Below, in pieces: positions 41,558 to 49,893 of a DNA stretch of 61,152 nucleotides (position 1 is the first letter of the stretch; each line of letters starts with the position of its first letter). Location of the stretch: positions 1 to 61,152 of the forward strand of contig JAPLNJ010001228.1 in the NCBI GenBank assembly GCA_026692885.1, read 5' to 3'. The notes below the pieces were generated by a model. The model was not told the DNA's origin and did not search any database. It saw only the letters and a program-made list of their open reading frames with translations. The stretch comes from Planctomycetota bacterium (GTDB lineage: Bacteria; Planctomycetota; Planctomycetia; Pirellulales; Pirellulaceae). The position numbers were made by a program, and so were the translations under genes.

Positions 41558-42370
41558 TTATTGCGAAAGACAAGCTCCCTTGCCAGGAAATGGCGTCGGG
41601 GAACTCGGCGTAGAGGAGAGAGACGGCAGGAGTGCCTTGACAGTGGGTTCGGGGGGGAACTCGCGCTTGGAGAGCGCCTCGCGGAACAGATCCACGTTCG
41701 CCTTAACGACCTTGCGGTCATAGGTCATGAGGCCGTTCTCCGGCACCTTCTCCAGCCACACCGTCTGCCAGATCCCCGAGCTGGGGGTGTACCAGATGTC
41801 GCCGCCGCCGAGGCGCTGCTTGCCGGACGGGCCGCCGCCGGTCGGATCGAGAACGGCGACCACGAGGCGGTTGGCGCCCGGTTGCAGCGCCTCGGTGATG
41901 TCCCAGGAGAACGCGTCGTAGCCGCCCCGGTGGGTCCCCAACTCCTTGCCGTTCACCAGCACCGTCGCTTCATAATCCACCGCCCCGAAGTTCAGCAGCA
42001 GATGTTCCCCCTGGGCCAGAGCGGGCGCGGTGAAGTCTCGTGAATACCAGAGGCGATCCTCTGGCGTGAACTTCCGATTCACCCCGGAGAGTGCGGACTC
42101 GATGCAGAACGGGACCAGAATCTTGCCGTCAAACTTCGCCGGTTGCGGATCGGTCTTCTTCGTCACGGCATAATCCCACAGCCCGTTCATGTTCACACTA
42201 TTGTCGCGAAACAGTTGCGGCTGCGGATACTACGGCAGAGGATTATTCGGATTCACCTTGCCGGCCCATTCCGTCATGATGTGCCCCGGCACGGGTTTCC
42301 AATCAGCAGCGTGCATTGCAGCCAGCGGTGCGAGCAACAGGGCGGCGAGGAGGGTGATGGTGCGTTTCAT
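41558..42370 (-). pseudogene. GH2-type beta-galactosidase relic
   Basis: The ATG at 42370 opens a shared signal peptide and reads W-K-P-V-P-G-H-I-M-T-E-W-A to N-N-P-L-P, where TAG interrupts. In the same frame it continues Y-P-Q-P-Q-L and then N-M-N-G-L-W-D-Y-A-V-T, the normal GH2 start. A GAG-to-TAG change would explain this, because the family usually has L-P-E-Y-P there. The sugar-binding domain follows (W-Y-S-R-D-F, N-F-G-A-V-D-Y-E-A, V-N-G-K-E-L-G-T-H-R-G-G-Y) as far as G-I-W-Q-T-V-W-L-E. The catalytic barrel is absent and unrelated residues close the frame. Both a nonsense codon and a large deletion are visible. Confidence 0.75.
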
Positions 42371-42381
42371 GACAAGTGTTC

Positions 42382-45300
42382 TCACGGCATTACACTAAGA
42401 GTGCCGGCTCCCTGGATGGAGTCGGCTGCGTTTGCCGAGGAGTACACTCCCGGGGGCTGAGGTTTCCCGTCGAGGGTCAATGTGCGGATATTCATTTGGC
42501 CTTTGAAGTTCAGCTCCAGCGTCGCGCCGCTCGCGATGGTGATCTCGGGGTTCGCGCCGAGGCTGCGCTCGGTGGCGATGGCGAGGATGCCTTGCTTCAC
42601 GGTGGTCGGCCCGGTGAAGGTGTTTGCGCCGGAGAGCGTCCATTTTCCGGTGCCGGATTTGCTGATGGCGGTGGTGGCTTTGCCGGCACGGTCGTGCGGG
42701 TCGGTGATGGTGCCGGAGAGTTCGCCGGTGCCGGCGGTGCTGCCGGTGAGTACGATGGTTTTGTTTGCGTCATAGCCGGCGATGAGGAAGGCGCTGGTGA
42801 GTTTGAGCAGGCCGGTGCCGGATTGGTCGAACGTCACGGTGGCGTATTTTCCGGCGAGATTCACCACGCGGTCGGAGGTTTCCCCGGGGCCGGTGTAGAT
42901 GAGGGCGCAGTCGCCGTCCTGGCCTTCTTCGCCGATGACGATCTCGCCGCTTTCAATGTCGGTCGGCGCTCCGAGGCTGCTGCTGGCTTTGCGCATTCCC
43001 TGAGTGAAGCTGTTGAGCGACGAGACGCTCAACGTCCCGCTCTCAAGAACCGTCCGGCCTGTGTAGGTGTTGTTGCCGGATAGCTGCATCGCGCCCGGCC
43101 CGCATTTCTTGAAAAGAAACGGGCCGCCGCCGGGGCCTTTGGAATCCGCGAGGTTAGCTGAAATGATCACGGGCTGTGTGGCGTTGGTGGTGTCGAGCGA
43201 GAGAAACGATCCGCCCATCAACCCGTTGTCATTCATCGAGCGCGTGAGGTTCCCGAGCAGCGTGCCCACTTGTACGCCGGTGAACTCGCCGGGGCCGCCG
43301 ACATTCAGTCGCAGCGTCGCGGCTTTGTGGATGGTGACGTTCGCCGGCGTCCATTTCGCGGTGTCGCCGTTGTAAAGTCCCGCAGCCTTCTTCACAATCA
43401 GCGAGCCCGGAAAGACGGTGGTCGGCCCGGTGTAGGTGTTCGTACCAAGGAGCGTCACGGTGCCGCCTGGCACCATGTTGAGGTACGTCCCATTGTTGCC
43501 CAGCATCGTCAAGCCACCGGTTCCGCTCATCCCGCCGGACAGCGTGCAATTGCCGATGAGATTCGCGATTCCGTTGAGCGTAATGGGACCGCTCAAGGTG
43601 CAATGAAAGAGCGTGCCTTGATGGATGATCACAGGGTTGGTGAGGTTGCCCTCAGCGGACAAGGTGCCGAACTTGTCGAGTGTCACTGTGCCGGTTCCGA
43701 GGCCGTCCGTCTTCCGGACGTTGATCTTCCCGCCGTTGATGAACGTCCCGCCGCTGTAGGTGTTCGCGTTGTTGATTTGCAGTATCCCGAAATGCACATC
43801 GTGAAAGTTGATGCCAGCGACATCGGAATCGCCGGAACTGTTCAGGATCAGGGCACGGGGACCGGAGATGGCTTCGTTGAAACTGATGAAGCAATTGGGG
43901 TCCTTGTCCGGCGAGGTAATCACCGTGAGATCCTCCTGAAGCGTCACGGGCACGTTGATGTCCACCCGTTGACACTTACTCGCACGGATCGCCGGCGGAA
44001 TATCATTCGCACGCTCTTTGTCGAACGTCAGGCCGTTGCCCGTCACGACCAATCCCCCGGACCGCTCTCCCAGCACGAGCTGGTTCAGCAGAAACCCGGC
44101 TTTCAGATCATGCTTCACCGTACAGGCGCCACCTTGGTTGAAGCTCAGAATATAGTCCGACTGACCCGCGCTCGCTGGCGCGGCTCCGTTGGCCGGATCG
44201 TTCGACCACCTTGCCGCATCGCTCCAGTTGCCGCCCTCCGCTTTGCTCCAGGAGAACGCGTTCGGCTTGTCGCTCCTGACCACGGCCACCGTAACAATCT
44301 GTGACGATCCACCCTGCGCCGTGACGGTGTACGTCTGCGGCCTGGCGAAATCCCGCGCCGTGCCAGAAGCGGGCACTGCCGTGGCAAAAGGCGACAGCGT
44401 GAACGTGGGGGCCAGGGCCGTCACGTCCGTGGTCATCGGCACAGTGACGCCAATGCGGTTTGTGGACATGGCCGTGGATCGCGCGCCCGGCAGCGTGGAC
44501 GTCAGCATCTCCTTCGCCTGGCTGATGGCCGTCGTCTTCACCGTCACGACATAGCTTCTGGCCGAGCCATCCCGCGCGGTGACGGTGTAGGTCTGCGGTT
44601 TGGAAAAATCGCGACGGGTGCCGGACGCCGGGGTCACGGCGGCATCGGCGGACACTTTGATCGTAGGCGCGAGCGCCGTGACATCAGTCCCGTAGGGAAC
44701 CTGAAGACGGATGCTGGTTTTGGAAACATGCGCCGGAGGCAGATCAGGAAAACGGAATTCCAGAATATCCTTCGAGAGAGGAGCGACGAAGGGCTTTTCG
44801 TCCTTGAGGCTTCCCAACGGCGGCGCCCCTCTTGCATCATGGGCCGTGTGCGGCAGCGTCGCCGCCTTCGCCACATCGATGTAATTCGTCAGGTCGCGTA
44901 TGGCGATGCACTGGTAATTGTTAACCTTCAGATACTGCATCATCGCCTTGAAGGTCGCGGGCTCCAGACTCACCGGCGGATGCTCCCTATCCGGAACCCC
45001 GTGAAAGGTGAGCACCACCACCCGGCCCTGGCAGGCCTGCTGCACATGCTTGATGAAAGTCTCGATCGGTAGCCCATCCGTAACCGAGAAGGACGGCACA
45101 TCGAATGGATTGTCCACCGTCGGACGGTAAGGACGCTCATGACCGCCCCGCCCAAACGTGTAGCCGCGTGCGGCGAGATCCGGACAAATCGGCCAGACCA
45201 CATTGTAGATCGGCCAGCAGACCGTCGTCATCTTCGGGCCGTGATGCGCCACCACTTCATCCTCCATCCGTAGATAATTCTCCAACCCTCCGCCATGCCC

Positions 45301-45609
45301 GTACGTGTGGTTGCCGATTTCAAAGCCGTCCGCGTCCATCGCGACCATCTGCCGGTAGGTCAGATACCAGTCCTTGCGCGTCTTGAACGAATCGAAGTTG
45401 CAGACATAAAATGAGGCGCCGAAGCCGAGTGGTTTCAGAATCGGAGCGACCACCGTCGCATGGCTGGCCGGACCGTCGTCGAACGTCAGCACAATCAGCC
45501 GGTCGGGGATCGGCTTGAGCAGGACGCCGTTCGGATCCGGATCAAGCGCCCGAACCATCGCCAGCGGTGCCAGCAACAGGGCGATGAGGAGCGTGAGGGT
45601 GTGTTTCAT
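42382..45609 (-). CDS. Polysaccharide deacetylase fused to autotransporter-type beta repeats
   Basis: About 1075 residues from the ATG at 45609. The signal peptide is of the shared L-L-L-A-P-L-A type. Residues about 35-265 are a NodB-type deacetylase: L-T-F-D-D-G-P at 41-47 supplies the metal and catalytic aspartates, and G-N-H-T-Y-G-H the two metal histidines. Two similar domains of about 90 residues follow (F-S-K-P-Q-T-Y-T-V-T-A, then F-A-R-P-Q-T-Y-T-V-T-A). The last 600 residues contain autotransporter-associated beta-strand repeats (T-Y-T-G-P-T-T-V, T-Y-T-G-R-T-V-L-E-S-G-T-L, T-F-T-G-P-T-T-V). The repeats would form a long surface beta-helix carrying the enzyme. Confidence 0.85.
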   Translation of the reverse strand: MKHTLTLLIALLLAPLAMVRALDPDPNGVLLKPIPDRLIVLTFDDGPASHATVVAPILKPLGFGASFYVCNFDSFKTRKDWYLTYRQMVAMDADGFEIGNHTYGHGGGLENYLRMEDEVVAHHGPKMTTVCWPIYNVVWPICPDLAARGYTFGRGGHERPYRPTVDNPFDVPSFSVTDGLPIETFIKHVQQACQGRVVVLTFHGVPDREHPPVSLEPATFKAMMQYLKVNNYQCIAIRDLTNYIDVAKAATLPHTAHDARGAPPLGSLKDEKPFVAPLSKDILEFRFPDLPPAHVSKTSIRLQVPYGTDVTALAPTIKVSADAAVTPASGTRRDFSKPQTYTVTARDGSARSYVVTVKTTAISQAKEMLTSTLPGARSTAMSTNRIGVTVPMTTDVTALAPTFTLSPFATAVPASGTARDFARPQTYTVTAQGGSSQIVTVAVVRSDKPNAFSWSKAEGGNWSDAARWSNDPANGAAPASAGQSDYILSFNQGGACTVKHDLKAGFLLNQLVLGERSGGLVVTGNGLTFDKERANDIPPAIRASKCQRVDINVPVTLQEDLTVITSPDKDPNCFISFNEAISGPRALILNSSGDSDVAGINFHDVHFGILQINNANTYSGGTFINGGKINVRKTDGLGTGTVTLDKFGTLSAEGNLTNPVIIHQGTLFHCTLSGPITLNGIANLIGNCTLSGGMSGTGGLTMLGNNGTYLNMVPGGTVTLLGTNTYTGPTTVFPGSLIVKKAAGLYNGDTAKWTPANVTIHKAATLRLNVGGPGEFTGVQVGTLLGNLTRSMNDNGLMGGSFLSLDTTNATQPVIISANLADSKGPGGGPFLFKKCGPGAMQLSGNNTYTGRTVLESGTLSVSSLNSFTQGMRKASSSLGAPTDIESGEIVIGEEGQDGDCALIYTGPGETSDRVVNLAGKYATVTFDQSGTGLLKLTSAFLIAGYDANKTIVLTGSTAGTGELSGTITDPHDRAGKATTAISKSGTGKWTLSGANTFTGPTTVKQGILAIATERSLGANPEITIASGATLELNFKGQMNIRTLTLDGKPQPPGVYSSANAADSIQGAGTLSVMP

Positions 45610-45620
45610 GGTGTTCGATT

Positions 45621-45866
45621 TCATTGTTCGGCGGCGGCATTCCGGATCGATTTCAGTTCGTGGGCATCGAACTCGACGAGCTTGGCGTTGCCGCCGTTCG
45701 CTGTGACCGAGACCTTGTCCACGTCCAGCTTCGTGCCGGCGCCAGTGGTGGTGATGTAGATCTCCCCGTCATCGCCGACAATATCCATCAGCGACCGGTC
45801 GAGCAGAACCTGCAGCTTGATCCTGCCTGTCCCGAGCGCTGTCGAGTGGCTGGAACAGAGTCGCAA
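45621..45866 (-). pseudogene. C-terminal fragment of a GH32 enzyme
   Basis: About 81 codons beginning only with a TTG. L-Q-V-L-L-D-R-S-L-M-D-I-V-G-D-D-G-E-I-Y-I-T is the end-sandwich pattern of GH32 enzymes (compare L-I-V-Y-I-D-R-T-V-L-E-V-F-A-S-D-G in the GH32 at 49890). It closes H-E-L-K-S-I, like V-Y-K-L-K-S-I. The catalytic propeller is absent. It fills the gap between the 1237-aa gene and the deacetylase gene. Confidence 0.7.
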
Positions 45867-45881
45867 ACGCGAAGAACTATC

Positions 45882-48800
45882 CTATTTTACCAGCGTTTTC
45901 CACGTCACATAATCCATGCCGATCAAGGTATTCGCTGACGCGGGATGTGTTCCCTGGCAGATGATTTTTAGTTGGTGTTTCCCTTGCGTCAGCTTCATGG
46001 GATTGAGCGTGAGGACAGAAGGACTTAAGAGCTTCGGATGGTAGAGATCCACGGTATCGCTCATGGGTCCGTCGTCGAGTTGGAAGCTGAAAATACCGTA
46101 GTCCTGCGCTTTGGAAAGATGCAACTGTAATTCGCACTCAACTGTTTGCTCCAGGGGAATCTCCAAGACCAATGAATCGCCCTTGCTCAATCCACCCCAC
46201 CATACCAATTGGCTGTCGTTGCTCCAGTCGCCCACGTATGATCCCATTGCTTGGGGCGCGACCCTGCCCCGGCTTACCGACACAACGCGCAAGCCTTCCC
46301 CTTCAATGACTCCTTGGACTGGGGGACGCCGGACAAAATCCCACCCCACCTTGACGGGAAAGTACTCGCTGCGGAGACCATCGGTATCCTCGGCCCAAAC
46401 ATAGATGTCTTCATGCTCTTGAATCCGGGCCCTGTCACCGGGCTTCACTTTGCCGACCCAGCAGCGGGTCTCCGGATTATAGGAGAGCCCGTGCTGGCCC
46501 ATCCAGTCAAAACCGGACTCAAAGAACATGACCCGACGTACCTTCTCCGGTGGTAGATTCACTTTCACGCGGAGCTCGGCTGCGTTGGTCAGTGTGACCT
46601 TGCCCATCATTCTGCCTTCGATTACCGTCGGTCCTTCACCGCTGCAGTAGCGGGACGGCGGCGCGGGAACCAAGGGTGTCTTGTAGATGACGCATGGTTC
46701 CGCGCTCCGAGCCTCCTGGAGAACTTGGTTTGTCTCCGCCTCGTCCGGATACAGGAGAAAAGGCCCCATGAATGTGTTGGCGTCGAGCGATTGGAAGAAT
46801 AGCTCCAACCGATTCTCCGTTCCGTAGTTGAGGAGATCGGTTGCATCGACATAGGCGGCACTGGATGGGCCATCCCAAAGCACGGGGCTCACAAGCTTGC
46901 CGTTGAGCGTCACCAATACTTCGGCCCGCCTGAGAAAGGGAATGATCAGCCACAATCGTCCTGGCCTTGCACCCACAAAGTTATGATAGCTGTAGGAGAG
47001 TCGCTTCTTGCTCTCCGGATCCTGCCAGTGGGCAATCTTTGCATCCATCTCGGCAAAGTTCTTTGGTCTGGCTTTTTTCAGACGCTGAGGTAACGCTGAA
47101 TCAAGGGTGAACGTCGTCGAGAGCTTGATCGCCGTGGCTCCGGCGTGGCTTGGGAATGCAAACGATTGGCCATCGGCCAGTTTCCATGCATCCAGTTCGC
47201 GCACCTGCTTTTCTCCGGCAAACTGCACTTCCAGCGAGATCTCGCCGTCTGCGGTGATCAGCTTCTGCGGAACATCGTTCACAGTCACGCTCTTCACGTC
47301 ACCGGAGTTGAATAGGCGGACTCGTATCGGCAAACGCTGGCCCGGTTTCCCCATGACACCCGTAATCCGGAGCGCGCCGCCATTCGCGGTCACGTTGCCC
47401 GCCGCGCCGAGCAGAACCGGCTCTTTCTTGCGGGCAACCTTATTCAACTCGAAAACATAACAGGAATTGGCCGGGACGATGATGCGCGTGGTGGCCCCAT
47501 GCTCGAACATGGATTTGCCATCGGCATCAAGCACCACCTTGCGAGCCTCCGAGGGATAGAGCTCGGCGAACTCGTAGCGGCCCGGTGTTTGCAGATTGAT
47601 CTCGTCGCCGACCTGAAACCTGATCTCGGAGGCGCGAGGATTGCCATTGAAGAGAAAGACAAAGCCGTGAGCGCCTTTGATTCGCGCATAACCGTCCACG
47701 GCGCCGGGCTGAACCTGCTCGCCGAACGGCTCGGTGTAATTGACATACTCAAAGTTGTCTTTGGCCCAGCGGAGCCACTTTTGGTAGAACTCCACGTAGC
47801 CAGGGACCAAGTTTGTCTCAAAGGGCAGGATCGTCGGCATGACCGACCCGGAGATGGCCAGGGACGACAGAAAACTGTATTTCCAGCCCGCGTAATCCCA
47901 GGCCTTGATCAGTTCCGGATCGAATCCGCCCTCGCTGATGCGATGCACGAGCGCATGGCCTGTGACGGCCGGCGTGAAGCGGAACCGCATGCTCCAGTTG
48001 TTCTGGAAACGCAGGCCGTCGGCGTTCTGGCGATCATCGCTGATCTGATTGTGTCGCGTGCTGACGATGATGGTCTGTTCGTTATAAACCTCGTGCTGAT
48101 CCACATTTTTCAGGCCCCAGAGCCCGAAGTTCTTGGTGCCGTAGAAGCCCTGGATGAACAGGCCGGGATTCGCCGCCTTCAAGCGCCCCATCAGCTCGAT
48201 GCAGTTTCGCCAACCCTTGTAGGCTCCTTTGCCCGCAATGTGGCCGTGTGACTCATCATGGCAGTTCATGCCGGAGCCGAGACTGGGATCCCAGCTCCAG
48301 TTACTCAGGTGGTAGTTTTGAATGGTGTTGTTCTGAGCGGTGAACCACCACTGGTAATAGTCGTCGCAGGCCAGGCAGTTGTCAGGAGCGCGGCATCCGG
48401 CGGCGTCACTTTTCTTCCACTCCGGTTTGTCCGGTCGGAAATTGAGACCTGCGGCATTGCCTTCCCCACCATGTGCGGCGCAGCCCATATAGAACCCGTA
48501 GGAGATGCCCTTGCTATTGGCGTAGTCGCAAATCTGCCGGGCCACCGCGTTGGTGTCGTCCGGCAGCACGTTCCAGAACTCTTTTTCGGCGGTCGGCTTC
48601 TGATAGGGATGCAGGGGTTTGAAGATAATCATATCTCCGCCAATCGCGGCGAAAGTGTCGATGGTTTTGACGAAATAGTCCTTGTCCTTCTCCGTGCCCG
48701 GCATTTGCGGCAGCGGGTGAAAGAACTGGTAATTGATGTTGAGAAACTGCTTCTGCGCCGGCGCCAGGTAATCGAGGGCAAAGACCCGCATCGCCCGCAT

Positions 48801-49595
48801 TTCATTTCGATCCATCGGCTTGTAGCCGGAGCCGTTGGCATTGTAGCGAAAGTCCCGCCCGCTATCCGCGACCATCACCCCGGACTTGCGATACACGCCG
48901 ATGAATTGCGGCTCGCTCGTGTAACCTTCGCCAGCCTTGAGGATCAATCCCGGCTCGTAGCTCAAAGCGACTCCCGACTTATCGAGATCGGCTTGGAAGA
49001 ACGGGTTCTCGATGCCGGTAAAGAGTCCGCCGTTGTCATGGCGGATGAACTCCACCGTCGGCGCGGCGATGAAGGTGACATAGTGCACGACTTCACTCGC
49101 TGGCTGCGTGAATGTGGTGCCGCCCAACGTCAGCCTTTCCAGCCTCGTCTCGCCGGGATTGGCGATCTTCACGAATCGACGAAAGAAGCCGCTTTCAACT
49201 CCAAGCGTGTAAACAAGACTGATGCCGATCTTCGCGGCATGGCCCGGTGCTCCGAACTCATAACGAAACTCGATCTCTCGCGCGTCCGCCGTCACACTCG
49301 CCGGCTTCACATCCCGATTCGAAAACTCACCGAGGTCGGTCGCCACGACGAACACATCGGAGCCGAACGCATAGCTCTCCGACGTCAACAAGTTCTCGAC
49401 CGACATCAACCCGCCTCCCTCCGCGATGCGCACTTTGATGTTGGTGTTTTCCAACAGCTGCGAACCGGCTGCCATTCCGCACGGCGACACCAGCACCGTC
49501 AGCAACACAATCGCGAGAAGATGCGAGGTGCGTCTTGCCAACGGCGCCCGCGGCAGGGCGATTGTCGGATTCGTGCGGATTCCGAGTTTCAACAT
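45882..49595 (-). CDS. Large secreted glycosidase-like protein (clan GH-D-like)
   Basis: A 1237-residue exported protein (signal peptide about 20-45 after a charged leader). An N-terminal beta-supersandwich (residues about 45-290) is followed by a barrel-like region. This has I-I-F-K-P-L-H-P-Y, Y-G-F-Y-M-G-C-A-A-H-G and D-D-Y-Y-Q-W-W-F, reminiscent of GH36/GH31-like alpha-galactosidase families. N-Y-H-L-S-N-W-S-W-D and Q-G-F-Y-G-T-K-N-F-G-L-W-G follow. The last 450 residues are beta-rich accessory domains. I cannot place the catalytic pair with confidence. It lies 4 bases after the GH32-like relic, in the middle of the carbohydrate series. Confidence 0.7.
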   Translation of the reverse strand: MLKLGIRTNPTIALPRAPLARRTSHLLAIVLLTVLVSPCGMAAGSQLLENTNIKVRIAEGGGLMSVENLLTSESYAFGSDVFVVATDLGEFSNRDVKPASVTADAREIEFRYEFGAPGHAAKIGISLVYTLGVESGFFRRFVKIANPGETRLERLTLGGTTFTQPASEVVHYVTFIAAPTVEFIRHDNGGLFTGIENPFFQADLDKSGVALSYEPGLILKAGEGYTSEPQFIGVYRKSGVMVADSGRDFRYNANGSGYKPMDRNEMRAMRVFALDYLAPAQKQFLNINYQFFHPLPQMPGTEKDKDYFVKTIDTFAAIGGDMIIFKPLHPYQKPTAEKEFWNVLPDDTNAVARQICDYANSKGISYGFYMGCAAHGGEGNAAGLNFRPDKPEWKKSDAAGCRAPDNCLACDDYYQWWFTAQNNTIQNYHLSNWSWDPSLGSGMNCHDESHGHIAGKGAYKGWRNCIELMGRLKAANPGLFIQGFYGTKNFGLWGLKNVDQHEVYNEQTIIVSTRHNQISDDRQNADGLRFQNNWSMRFRFTPAVTGHALVHRISEGGFDPELIKAWDYAGWKYSFLSSLAISGSVMPTILPFETNLVPGYVEFYQKWLRWAKDNFEYVNYTEPFGEQVQPGAVDGYARIKGAHGFVFLFNGNPRASEIRFQVGDEINLQTPGRYEFAELYPSEARKVVLDADGKSMFEHGATTRIIVPANSCYVFELNKVARKKEPVLLGAAGNVTANGGALRITGVMGKPGQRLPIRVRLFNSGDVKSVTVNDVPQKLITADGEISLEVQFAGEKQVRELDAWKLADGQSFAFPSHAGATAIKLSTTFTLDSALPQRLKKARPKNFAEMDAKIAHWQDPESKKRLSYSYHNFVGARPGRLWLIIPFLRRAEVLVTLNGKLVSPVLWDGPSSAAYVDATDLLNYGTENRLELFFQSLDANTFMGPFLLYPDEAETNQVLQEARSAEPCVIYKTPLVPAPPSRYCSGEGPTVIEGRMMGKVTLTNAAELRVKVNLPPEKVRRVMFFESGFDWMGQHGLSYNPETRCWVGKVKPGDRARIQEHEDIYVWAEDTDGLRSEYFPVKVGWDFVRRPPVQGVIEGEGLRVVSVSRGRVAPQAMGSYVGDWSNDSQLVWWGGLSKGDSLVLEIPLEQTVECELQLHLSKAQDYGIFSFQLDDGPMSDTVDLYHPKLLSPSVLTLNPMKLTQGKHQLKIICQGTHPASANTLIGMDYVTWKTLVK

Positions 49596-49599
49596 AGGG

Positions 49600-49893
49600 T
49601 TACTCTTCCGTGTAAAGCGACTTCATTTTCCAACACGTGAGCTCCTGCACCCCCACGTCGCCGCCCCGGGCCAACGACGCCGCACGCTCCGCACCTTCCA
49701 ATCTCACGTTCAACTTCACCGCGCCGTGAATGGTCAACCGATGGCGTTGCACCGAATCCTGGTCATCGCCAAAATGCCAACCAGCCACTGCATCTTGGAA
49801 GGGTGTGCCCGCGGCACAAGTCGCGGTGGTGGCGGGCGCCAGCAGCAGGACGGCAAAGGTGAGGAGGGTGGGTTACATGAGGAGAAGCTTCAT
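49600..49893 (-). pseudogene. GH32-like relic: both ends, middle missing
   Basis: The ATG at 49893 overlaps the stop of the upstream GH32 gene (ATGA) but is followed after five codons by TAA. In the same frame the text continues L-L-T-F-A-V-L-L-L-A-P-A-T-T-A, a signal peptide. Then W-H-F-G-D-D-Q-D-S and L-N-V-R-L-E-G-A-E-R-A-A-S-L-A-R-G-G-D form the start of a laminin-like/GH32 protein. It passes directly to Q-E-L-T-C-W-K-M-K-S-L-Y, the GH32 C-terminal strand. Perhaps 450 residues are missing. Confidence 0.65.

Noticed and set aside
48258..49640. 460-codon plus-strand frame
   Set aside because: It overlaps the 1237-aa glycosidase-like gene on the other strand and shows no protein-family pattern.
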